Program-made: the position numbers and the translations under genes
Part shown: one piece after another, positions 41,763 to 49,011 of the stretch
How positions within the stretch are numbered: the stretch's first letter is position 1
Layout: the number at the start of each line of letters is the position of its first letter
The notes under the pieces: generated by a model
What the model was told of the DNA's origin: nothing
The model's database searches: none
Seen by the model: only the letters and a program-made list of their open reading frames with translations
Source: JAVBLQ01 sp031553435
GTDB taxonomy: Bacteria > Bacteroidota > Bacteroidia > Bacteroidales > Azobacteroidaceae
Reading direction: 5' to 3'
DNA length: 63,152 nucleotides
NCBI GenBank assembly: GCA_031553435.1
Contig: JAVBLQ010000004.1
Location: 1 to 63,152, forward strand

Positions 41763-43562
41763 ATGAAACTCAAACAATTACTGGTTGCCATCCTTGCAAC
41801 GCTCTTTATCCTTCCCGCTGCCGCGCAGGTTCGCATCGGGAGTAGTAGCGCACCCGAAAAAGGGGCGTTGCTCGACTTGTCGTCCACTACTTATATTGGC
41901 GGACTCAAATTACCTAATGTTACAATTACCGACCTGGGTAAGATCCCTGCCAGTTTCACCGAGGCTACGGTTGCGGGCCAGGATGTGGTTCTGGCTTTGA
42001 AAGGTCTGATGGTCTATAATGTTACCGCTTCTTCCGGTATCGAAACCGGTGTTTATGTTTGGGATGGTGACAATTGGATCATCGCCAAGGACACCCGCAA
42101 TCTGGATGATTGCGACTCGAAACTGATCACCGTCAGTGGCGGTTCGCTTTTTCAGCAGTTGCAGGCCAATACGGCTATGCAGGGGGTAACTTTCACTTCT
42201 CCCGGGGCAGCTATTTCCGTAACAGGGAATTATTCCGGTATCAATATCACCGGCAATAATACGGCGGCAGTTACTGTCAGCGGTACGCCTACAGCGGTAG
42301 GTTCCGTGGTTTTCACCGCCACCACCAACCCCACCAACTGTTCAGGTGGCACGCGTACGCTCACCTTGGATGTTACCGCTCAGTGTAATGCGATCTCTAT
42401 TTCTTCGCCTGCTACAGCTACCACTTACCAGGTGGCTAAGGATTCTAAAATAACCCTGAGTATCAGCGCCACAGGTTCCGATTTGAAATACCAGTGGTAC
42501 CAGGGCGCAGTCGGTTCAGGCACTCCACTGACAGGAGAGACCAACAGTACTCTGACAAGGACTCCTACAGCTATTGGCGCTATCAATTATTATTGCGTGG
42601 TCAGCCAGAGCTGTAGTTCAAGTACTGTCAACTCAGTTCAGTTGACTGTTAATTGTGTGGATCCAAGTTCAATCACCGAGGCGGCCACTACTTATTACCT
42701 GACCGGTACTCCGACTTGCTTTGATGTTTACCGTACTTTCGATGCCAGCCGCGGCCTCTCTACCGCCCGCTCGGATGCTTTTGCTACTACAAAAACATTC
42801 ACTTATACTTTCAATGATGGCGGCAGCTCGTACAGTGGATTGAGCTTTGTCGCCTCAGGCGGTAGTGACATTATCAAATCTTTGACATGGTCTGGTAATG
42901 TAGCTACCCTTACTTTCACGGACGATGTAAACAGCAAGATAGCCGGCAGTACACAGACAGGTACTGAAATTATCCTTTACGCCCTGTTCAAAAACAATCT
43001 GGGTACCAATGTCCAGAAAAACCTGAAGTTGTCTGTCAAAGACTGGCAGTGTTGCGGGGCTAACGGAACCGCTGGTACCTTGGTTGTCGGTAGTAATTCT
43101 TACCTGACTCACCAGTATGTTACCGCCGACGATGGTGTTAGCAACCAGTGTTGGATGGTTTCCAACTCCAAGGAAGGTACTTTCAGCAGTTCCACTTATG
43201 GTTCTACCAATAAGAACCAGAATCCATCAGCTAACGGCTATTATTACACTTACACTCAGGCAGCTACCGCTTGTCCTACAGGTTGGCGTATCCCGACCAC
43301 AGCCGAATGGACAAAACTGAAAACTATCGTCAATGGTAACCTTGCCGCTTCCCAGGCCAAATGGTGGGTGACTGCGGCTGGTTCGGCCTTTGCAGGCAAC
43401 GCGGCCAGTAGTGGTGGCTATTGGGACGTTCAGGGTAGCGACGGCGACTGGTGGAGTTCCACTACAGCCAGCAGTTACTTCATCGCCAGGCCAAGCGGTA
43501 TGGTTGGCGAGAACTCGGATGACTACGCGTACTGGTTTTCAGTGCGATGTGTCCAGAATTAA
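41763..43562 (+). CDS. DGR variable (target) protein, secreted, FISUMP/C-type-lectin C-terminus
   Basis: 599 aa from ATG 41763 (the upstream frame from 41718 is an Asn-run without RBS). Signal peptide KQLLVAILATLFILPAAAQ; N-terminal domain shared with the previous gene; about 200-300 Ig-like segment (LKYQWYQGAVGSG ... NYYCVVSQSC); about 305-420 beta domain; about 435-599 FISUMP fold with CPTGWRIPTTAEW, WWSSTT and the end WFSVRCVQN. The VR covers the last 61 codons. Residues differing from the template: 548, 549, 553, 555, 556, 560, 562, 571, 574, 576, 577, 581, 585, 586, 588, 590, nearly all template Asn codons. Likely a displayed ligand-binding protein. Confidence 0.93.
   Translation: MKLKQLLVAILATLFILPAAAQVRIGSSSAPEKGALLDLSSTTYIGGLKLPNVTITDLGKIPASFTEATVAGQDVVLALKGLMVYNVTASSGIETGVYVWDGDNWIIAKDTRNLDDCDSKLITVSGGSLFQQLQANTAMQGVTFTSPGAAISVTGNYSGINITGNNTAAVTVSGTPTAVGSVVFTATTNPTNCSGGTRTLTLDVTAQCNAISISSPATATTYQVAKDSKITLSISATGSDLKYQWYQGAVGSGTPLTGETNSTLTRTPTAIGAINYYCVVSQSCSSSTVNSVQLTVNCVDPSSITEAATTYYLTGTPTCFDVYRTFDASRGLSTARSDAFATTKTFTYTFNDGGSSYSGLSFVASGGSDIIKSLTWSGNVATLTFTDDVNSKIAGSTQTGTEIILYALFKNNLGTNVQKNLKLSVKDWQCCGANGTAGTLVVGSNSYLTHQYVTADDGVSNQCWMVSNSKEGTFSSSTYGSTNKNQNPSANGYYYTYTQAATACPTGWRIPTTAEWTKLKTIVNGNLAASQAKWWVTAAGSAFAGNAASSGGYWDVQGSDGDWWSSTTASSYFIARPSGMVGENSDDYAYWFSVRCVQN
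43377..43559 (+). other. DGR variable repeat (VR) with IMH
   Basis: Aligns without gaps to the template 560 bp downstream. 21 mismatches, 20 at template A (changed to G, T or C); the exception is 43490 (template T, VR G). The last 28 nt before the end mismatch (43531-43558) are identical to the TR and form the initiation-of-mutagenic-homology block. Confidence 0.97.
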
Positions 43563-43596
43563 TGACTCTTTGATCTTTGACTCTTTGTCTCTTTAT

Positions 43597-43626
43597 AAAA
43601 TTCTTCCCTTAAGGGGGAAGAATTTT
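43597..43626. terminator. Hairpin 34 nt after the DGR target gene
   Basis: 12-bp perfect stem AAAATTCTTCCC / GGGAAGAATTTT with a 6-nt loop TTAAGG. It can terminate transcription, but a DNA hairpin just 3' of the VR is also required for efficient retrohoming in the Bordetella phage DGR, so it may mark the target. Confidence 0.7.
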
Positions 43627-43653
43627 AAAGAAATTTGAAATTGATATGAACAT

Positions 43654-43693
43654 TTTTGGGTGCACCGTGTACCGTGCACCTTTGCACCCAAAA
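43654..43693. repeat. GGGTGCACC palindrome upstream of TR
   Basis: 11-bp arms TTTTGGGTGCA (43654-43664) and TGCACCCAAAA (43683-43693). Same family as 11729-11767. Confidence 0.75.
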
Positions 43694-43804
43694 GATTCAT
43701 ATTGGTCACAATATGAAAGATAAAACCCATGTACTAGGTCAGAGTCAGTTTTCATATGTAGAAAATTGAGTGTACGCCTTTATTTCAGCAAACCACTGCC
43801 TTTT

Positions 43805-43844
43805 AGAGTGAAGAATTTTTTTATAATTCTTAATTCTTCACTCT
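43805..43844. repeat. Palindrome upstream of TR
   Basis: 13-bp arms AGAGTGAAGAATT (43805-43817) and AATTCTTCACTCT (43832-43844). No reading frame is supported in 43563-43936. Confidence 0.7.
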
Positions 43845-43936
43845 TAACTCTTCATTCAAGAGGGTAGTTTTCAAAGATGATTTTTGTTTTTAAGGGAGCT
43901 TATCAACACCAATCACAAATTTAGTGTTTGCTTTTA

Positions 43937-44119
43937 GCTGGTTCGGCCTTTGCAGGCAACGCGAACAATAGTGGTGGCAATTGGAACAATCAGGGTAGCA
44001 ACGGCAACTGGTGGAGTTCCACTACAGCCAGCAGATACTTCAACGCCAATACAAGCGGTATGAATGGCGAGAACACGAATGACAACGCGAACTGGTTTTC
44101 AGTGCGATGTGTCCAGAAA
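43937..44119 (+). other. DGR template repeat (TR)
   Basis: 183 bp, Asn-codon rich (AAC/AAT) when read in the VR frame (NANNSGGNWNNQGSNGNWW). Every variable VR codon corresponds to an A-containing TR codon. It keeps the VR frame and ends CAG AAA TAA, so it is a duplicated 3' gene end serving as template, not a gene; the 64-codon frame reported over it is not expected to be translated. It lies upstream of avd on the same strand, so the TR RNA is likely part of a TR-avd-RT transcript. Confidence 0.97.
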
Positions 44120-44170
44120 TAAAGAAGAAGGTAATACATGGGGAAGCCTTGAAAAATCAAGTAGAGGCAT

Positions 44171-44198
44171 CCTGTAAGCAGTTGATTTTGCTTGCAGG
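44171..44198 (+). ncRNA. Hairpin in the TR-avd leader RNA
   Basis: CCTGTAAGC (44171-44179) pairs with GCTTGCAGG (44190-44198) with one U-G pair and a 10-nt loop, 50 nt after the TR and 28 nt before the avd ATG. In the Bordetella phage system, RNA flanking the TR and extending toward the RT gene folds to prime cDNA synthesis; this hairpin is a candidate for that part. Confidence 0.45.
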
Positions 44199-44226
44199 AA
44201 CAAGTGTTGAATAAAAGGAACATTGT

Positions 44227-44613
44227 ATGTCGAATTTTAATGAATTACAAATCTATAAGGTGGCTTATGATTTGGCAATGCACACATTTCAGTTTACTGA
44301 AAAAATGAAACGCAGTTTCAAATACACCATCGGAGAGACGTTGAACAAGGATGTGACGAACTTATTGCTGAGTATTTATAAAGCGAACTCCAACAAAACG
44401 GATCGTTATAAATTGTTACAAATGGGAAGAGAAAATATAGAAGAAATACGATTGTTATACAGGATGTCGAAAGATTTGCACATATTGACCGTGAGCCGGT
44501 ACGTGGTACTGGATGAGATGATAGAGAATATTTCCAAACAAATGACGGGTTGGCAAGAATCTGTATCATATCAAAAGCCGGTTTATCAGGCACAACAAAC
44601 TAAATTATTTTGA
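44227..44613 (+). CDS. avd: Accessory variability determinant (Avd-like)
   Basis: 128 aa, predicted all-helical, basic: LQIYKVAYDLAMHTFQFTEKM, RSFKYTIGETLNKDVTNLLLSIYKAN and IEEIRLLYRMSKDL match the S23/bAvd four-helix bundle that forms a pentamer, binds the RT and the TR RNA, and is needed for mutagenic reverse transcription. Lies between TR and RT, 4 nt before the RT start, as in classical DGRs. Confidence 0.93.
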   Translation: MSNFNELQIYKVAYDLAMHTFQFTEKMKRSFKYTIGETLNKDVTNLLLSIYKANSNKTDRYKLLQMGRENIEEIRLLYRMSKDLHILTVSRYVVLDEMIENISKQMTGWQESVSYQKPVYQAQQTKLF

Positions 44614-44617
44614 GATA

Positions 44618-45751
44618 ATGTTTACCAGGGAACAAATATTTTCATTGAAAGTTGATTTATTCCAGGCGTATTATGATTGCAGGAAGCATAAGCGGAATAC
44701 AACCAATGCCCTTGCTTTCGAGATTTATTTTGAAAGGGAATTGAACAGGTTGTTGGAAGAAATTATCGACAGAACCTATATGCCCGGAAAATCGGTTGCC
44801 TTTCTGGTATATAAACCCGTTTGCAGGGAAATATTTGCTGCTGATTTCAGGGACAGGGTTGTGCATCATTTTTTGATCAACAAGTTGAATCCTATTTTCG
44901 AGCGTTTGTTTATTTATGATAGCTATAGTTGCAGGAAAGGGAAAGGAACATTATTCGGCATAAAACGCATGCAACGTTTTGTGCGTTCGTGCAGCCGGTC
45001 TTTTACTCAAAGTTGTTATGTATTGAAATTGGATATAGAAGGTTTTTTCATGCATATCAATCGAAATATACTATTAGGCAAGGTGTTGAAGATTATAGAC
45101 AAATATTATTCGGAATTTGATAAGGATTTGGTTAAACATTTAGCCGGGCAGATTATATTGTTGGATCCCCTGGAACATTGCACCATCAAAGGTAAAAAGG
45201 AAGAATGGAAAATTTTACCGAAAACAAAGAGTTTGTTTTCAATTGAAAAGGGGCATGGATTACCGATTGGAAATTTAACCAGTCAGATTTTTGCAAACGT
45301 TTACCTCAATGATTTTGATCATTTTGTCAAACGGGAATTAAAAACCCAATATTATGGCCGCTATGTGGATGATTTTATATTGATGGATGAATCCAGGGAA
45401 GTTTTGATTGAAAAGCGTGAAAAAATCAGGATTTATCTGAAAGATACGCTTAATCTGAATGTACACCCTAAAAAAGAATACTTACAACACTATACAAAAG
45501 GTTTTTCTTTTTTGGGAGGATTTATTTTGCCTTACCGGACACAGGTAGGTAAAAGAATTATTAAACAATTCAATCAAACCGTTAGGAATCGTGATTGGTT
45601 GAAAAATTATAATTTGATTAACGATAGAGGGAATGAAAAATGGAAAGATCAGGTAATTTCTTACGTCGGAATCATGAAACATTTTTGCTTTTATAAAATT
45701 ATAAGCGAGAATACCCTAACAGGGTTTCAAACCCTGTTAGGGTTAAGTTAA
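44618..45751 (+). CDS. DGR reverse transcriptase
   Basis: 377 aa. RT palm and fingers: motif A VLKLDIEGFFMHIN with the metal Asp, motif 4 block HGLPIGNLTSQIFANVYL (GNLTSQ-type, characteristic of DGR RTs rather than group II intron QGxxxSP), motif C YGRYVDDFILMD, and GFSFLGGFIL (thumb-proximal). No maturase, endonuclease or RNase H domain. Copies the TR RNA with errors at adenines and sends the cDNA to the VR. The last 12 codons (TLTGFQTLLGLS) and the stop are encoded by a palindrome, so the C-terminus has been replaced or extended. Confidence 0.97.
   Translation: MFTREQIFSLKVDLFQAYYDCRKHKRNTTNALAFEIYFERELNRLLEEIIDRTYMPGKSVAFLVYKPVCREIFAADFRDRVVHHFLINKLNPIFERLFIYDSYSCRKGKGTLFGIKRMQRFVRSCSRSFTQSCYVLKLDIEGFFMHINRNILLGKVLKIIDKYYSEFDKDLVKHLAGQIILLDPLEHCTIKGKKEEWKILPKTKSLFSIEKGHGLPIGNLTSQIFANVYLNDFDHFVKRELKTQYYGRYVDDFILMDESREVLIEKREKIRIYLKDTLNLNVHPKKEYLQHYTKGFSFLGGFILPYRTQVGKRIIKQFNQTVRNRDWLKNYNLINDRGNEKWKDQVISYVGIMKHFCFYKIISENTLTGFQTLLGLS
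45713..45743. repeat. 15-bp-arm palindrome at the RT 3' end
   Basis: ACCCTAACAGGGTTT (45713-45727), one central base, then the exact mirror (45729-45743). It forms the end of the RT frame and runs directly into the structured repeat. Confidence 0.85.
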
Positions 45752-45893
45752 CAACATTTCCGTTGTGAAACGGATTTAAGGGAATGCCAACGCAGACAAC
45801 TCCCTACCCGTACAGTTTTTTTCCTTTTGACACAACCAGAGTACGGAGTAGCGGGGGAGGCCATTAGGGGGCCGCTCTGCGTTGGAACCCTTT
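45743..45893. repeat. Structured ~150-bp repeat, copy 2
   Basis: Partner of 545-699. Starts at the RT stop codon. The outer stem is CCAACGCAGA (45787-45796) with TCTGCGTTGG (45876-45885), one pair longer than in copy 1. From 45894 to 46016 only AATTAGGAATT and TTTTCAATTTTCAACTTTC words are present. Confidence 0.78.
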
Positions 45894-46016
45894 TATCAAT
45901 TAGGAATTATCAATTAGGAATTAGGAATTTTGTTTGCGCACGAAAACATTTTCAATTTTCAACTTTCAATTTTCCACTAAATAAATCGAAACCATTATTA
46001 ACTTAAATATAAATTT

Positions 46017-46589
46017 ATGTACAACCGGATCTTAAAAAATTTATTGACACAACAAATGTTGGTAATCAAAGACCTTACAAAGAATGTATTAAATGAGGAA
46101 ATCACTTCTTCTCAAGTATTTAACCAGGAACTTCTTTCCCGATTGATTGAATCGATTCCACAGGGCCATAGGGATATCATCGTTGATTTTCTGTCAGGTT
46201 TCAATGAATTATTGCAGGAGGCTATGCCCAAACCACCTTTGGATATTCAGGAGAAACGGATCAGGAAGGCAAAGGACTACATCTGGAAAAATTACAAAAA
46301 ATCTATCACAGAAATTGAAGTAGCACAACATGTTGGTTTATCCACATCTGGGTTGTCTCATCTTTTCAAGAACAATGGTGCCGGTTATCTGTATTATCTG
46401 AATGAAGTCAGGATCGAACATGCTTGCCGTCTGTTATTGGAAACGAATGATACGGTGGAGGGTATAGGATATTGTTGTGGGTTTGTCAATTCAGCTCATT
46501 TCAATATGGTTTTTAAGCGGCATAAGGGGGTGACGCCGGGGAAATTCAGGAAAATTAAAAGTGAAAAATTAAAAATTAAAAATGAATGA
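46017..46589 (+). CDS. AraC-family transcriptional regulator
   Basis: 190 aa. The C-terminal double HTH (about 80-180) is clear: AKDYIWKNYKKSITEIEVAQHVGLSTSGLSHLFKNNGAGYLYYLNEVRIEHACRLLL and IGYCCGFVNSAHFNMVFKRHKGVTPGKFRK. Residues 1-75 are helical with no known sensor domain. The last residues (KSEKLKIKNE) come from a GTGAAAAATTAAAAATT repeat word. It directly follows the DGR, so it may regulate the DGR operon; not demonstrated by sequence. Confidence 0.92.
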   Translation: MYNRILKNLLTQQMLVIKDLTKNVLNEEITSSQVFNQELLSRLIESIPQGHRDIIVDFLSGFNELLQEAMPKPPLDIQEKRIRKAKDYIWKNYKKSITEIEVAQHVGLSTSGLSHLFKNNGAGYLYYLNEVRIEHACRLLLETNDTVEGIGYCCGFVNSAHFNMVFKRHKGVTPGKFRKIKSEKLKIKNE

Positions 46590-46780
46590 TGAGGTTTTTT
46601 TTGATTGTGCGACTATAGGTCTTCGATAGTCCGGCGATAGATGAACAATTGCGCGACTATAGATGATAGATAGTCGCGCGATTGAAAGTAGAATGATGTA
46701 TTTTCGGGGAATTGCGGGTCAAGCCCGCAATGACAGTTTTTCACTTCGTGCACTGTGTACCCTGCACTGTGTACCAGTTA
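46590..46780. repeat. Mixed intergenic repeat words
   Basis: GACTATAG/GATAGTC words (46609-46684) with GCGCGACTATAGATGA mirrored by GATAGTCGCGCG, an ATTGCGGGTC-AA-GCCCGCAAT hairpin (46711-46731), and GTGCACTGTGTACC direct copies. No gene. Confidence 0.6.
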
Positions 46781-47479
46781 TTATGCAACACTGATCGTAT
46801 GCTCCAACTCCCCTTTCCTTAATGTGCCTCCTGATTTGAGTATGGATTTGACTGCAATCGTATAATCACCCGCAGCAAGAGCCGGAATCTGGAAGTGAAT
46901 TTCCGAAGGTTTGATCCCTGAATAAACTTCTACCCGTGTTTCGTTGGATGGATCAGCCACTGAGGCAAAGAATACTCCCTGTTGATTATCAGTAACATCG
47001 AATTTCAACAAATTACCTTTCAATACTCCGATACCTCCGGGTGTTCCGAAAAAGTTAGTTTCTCCGGTAATTGCATCCGTAAATATCTCAAGGATGGGAA
47101 CAGGCTGGATAAATTTGACCTTTTCTACTTTGATGTTGGTTTCCAACATGCGCAAACGCAATCCGGCCGTGGCACGCACATTGATTTGATGGCGATTGGG
47201 ATCGAAAACGTCTTTCTTGTCAATGAATAATCCACTGATGCAGGGACGTACACGAATTAAGGGTGTATTTACCCGATGTCCTTGTCCCACGAAATACTCG
47301 ACGGTTTGGGTTAGCTTCTCAAAATAGGCCAGGGCTTGGGGGCGTGTAAGCCCTGTGCCTTCGGCAATCATAAAATCGATCACATCGTTCAGGTCTTTGG
47401 ATTCCGGACTGGAAACAATGGCCACGCAGTTGTGAGGATCGACGGTCATACTACTTTCAACTAAAGTGTACTTCAGCAT
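46781..47479 (-). CDS. HU-like DNA-binding domain protein with DUF4469-type Ig domain
   Basis: 232 aa from ATG 47479 (MLKYTLVESSMTVDP). Residues 1-115 match the HU-CCDC81-type bacterial HU-like domain (LNDVIDFMIAEGTGLTRPQALAYFEKLTQTV); the C-terminus (PALAAGDYTIAVKSILKSGGTLRKG) is an Ig-like DUF4469. No signal peptide. Common in Bacteroidales genomes; role unknown, perhaps nucleoid binding. A TATTTTTG box at 47554-47561 (minus strand) suits this start. Confidence 0.85.
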   Translation of the reverse strand: MLKYTLVESSMTVDPHNCVAIVSSPESKDLNDVIDFMIAEGTGLTRPQALAYFEKLTQTVEYFVGQGHRVNTPLIRVRPCISGLFIDKKDVFDPNRHQINVRATAGLRLRMLETNIKVEKVKFIQPVPILEIFTDAITGETNFFGTPGGIGVLKGNLLKFDVTDNQQGVFFASVADPSNETRVEVYSGIKPSEIHFQIPALAAGDYTIAVKSILKSGGTLRKGELEHTISVA

Positions 47480-47723
47480 AATTGTTATTTGAATGATTAA
47501 TAAATAATGAAATATAAAAAACATAATTTTACTATATTTTAATTTGGTATGTGCAAAAATAAGCTATATACGGATAATTCTTTTTTCTGTTTTTGCAAAG
47601 TGAGATTTGTTTTTTTACTGAAAATTGACAAGTGAATAAAAATGAGAATTATTAAAAACTAGTATCTTTGTTGACGATTAGGTCATAATACACATTAATT
47701 ACATAATCTAAAATACTAAAGGC

Positions 47724-48968
47724 ATGGCAATTATTAAACCATTCAAGGGAATTCGCCCTCCAAAAAATATTGTAGAACAGGTGGCTTCGCGTCCCTATGA
47801 TGTTTTAAATTCTGAAGAAGCAAGGATTGAAGCGGCAGGGAATGAAAAATCTTTATATCATATTATTAAACCGGAAATAGATTTTCCGGCCGGTACAGAT
47901 GAACATGCTCCTGAAGTATATGAAAAAGCACGTGAGAATTTTGAAAAATTCCAAAAAGAAGGCTGGTTGTTGCAGGATAATAAAGAGAATTACTATGTCT
48001 ATGCTCAAACCATGAATGGCCATACACAATATGGATTGGTTGTTTGTGCCTATGTGGATGATTATATGAACGGAAAAATAAAAAAGCATGAACTGACCCG
48101 TCGCGACAAAGAAGAAGACCGTATGAAGCATGTCCGTATCAACAATGCTAATATTGAACCTGTTTTTTTCGCTTATCCGCATCATGCTGAATTGGATAAA
48201 ATTGTGTCGGATGTAGTTAAATCCGGGCCGGAATATAATTTTGTGGCCCCCGATGGCTTCGGTCATCATTTTTGGCTGATTGAAGACGAACAGGTTATCA
48301 AACGAATTACAGAAATATTTGCAGAAATACCATCTTTATATATAGCGGATGGACATCATCGCAGCGCCGCTGCTGCTTTGGTTGGTGACGAAAAACGCCG
48401 TCAAAACCCTAATCATCAGGGAAATGAAGAATATATGTACTTCCTTGCCGTTTGTTTTCCGGATAATCAATTGAATATCATAGACTATAACAGGCTTGTC
48501 AAAAATTTGAATGGTTTGAGTGAAGAACAATTTCTTACAGCTTTAAATAAATATTTTATTGTAGAAGAAAAAGGTTCCGAGATTTATAAGCCACAACAAT
48601 TGCATAATTTTTCCTTATATCTTTCCGGAAAATGGTATTCACTTACGGCTAAACAAGGTACTTACAATGATGATGATCCGATCGGAGTATTGGATGTTAC
48701 AATATCTTCCAATTTAATATTGGATGAAATATTGGAAATTAAGGATTTACGTTCGGACAAAAGGATTGATTTTGTAGGAGGAATACGTGGTCTTGGAGAA
48801 TTGAAAAAAAGAGTGGATAGCGGAGAGATGAGAATGGCGCTGGCTCTTTATCCTGTAACAATGCAACAATTAATGGATATTGCCGATACCGGAAATATTA
48901 TGCCTCCTAAAACCACATGGTTTGAACCCAAATTGCGTTCCGGTCTTGTAATTCATAAACTGATATAA
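47724..48968 (+). CDS. DUF1015-family protein
   Basis: 414 aa, soluble. IKPFKGIRPP, VASRPYDVLNSEEAR, GLVVCAYVDDY, LYIADGHHRSAAA and TISSNLILDEIL are hallmark blocks. DUF1015 has a ParB/Srx-like fold in part; the ADGHHR motif is a probable nucleotide site. Enzymatic role is not established; it often accompanies serine biosynthesis genes elsewhere, but not here. TATCTTTG at 47663-47670 is its likely -7 box. Confidence 0.92.
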   Translation: MAIIKPFKGIRPPKNIVEQVASRPYDVLNSEEARIEAAGNEKSLYHIIKPEIDFPAGTDEHAPEVYEKARENFEKFQKEGWLLQDNKENYYVYAQTMNGHTQYGLVVCAYVDDYMNGKIKKHELTRRDKEEDRMKHVRINNANIEPVFFAYPHHAELDKIVSDVVKSGPEYNFVAPDGFGHHFWLIEDEQVIKRITEIFAEIPSLYIADGHHRSAAAALVGDEKRRQNPNHQGNEEYMYFLAVCFPDNQLNIIDYNRLVKNLNGLSEEQFLTALNKYFIVEEKGSEIYKPQQLHNFSLYLSGKWYSLTAKQGTYNDDDPIGVLDVTISSNLILDEILEIKDLRSDKRIDFVGGIRGLGELKKRVDSGEMRMALALYPVTMQQLMDIADTGNIMPPKTTWFEPKLRSGLVIHKLI

Positions 48969-49011
48969 TAAATATCGAAGTGTCTTTGTGTTTAATTTGA
49001 TTAATTTACAC

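Noticed and set aside
43928..44122. Small frame over the TR as a real gene
   Set aside because: It is the in-frame duplicate of the target's 3' end, full of Asn codons, and serves as template. There is no ribosome-binding context or independent start.
44618..45751. Group II intron or retron reverse transcriptase
   Set aside because: No maturase/HNH domain, no intron RNA features, no retron msr-msd; GNLTSQ motif, Avd and TR/VR pair identify a DGR.
545..45893. The two 150-bp repeats as att-like ends of a 45-kb mobile island
   Set aside because: The interval holds dnaB, ahpCF and the Na+-pump operon with normal composition; no transfer genes were seen.
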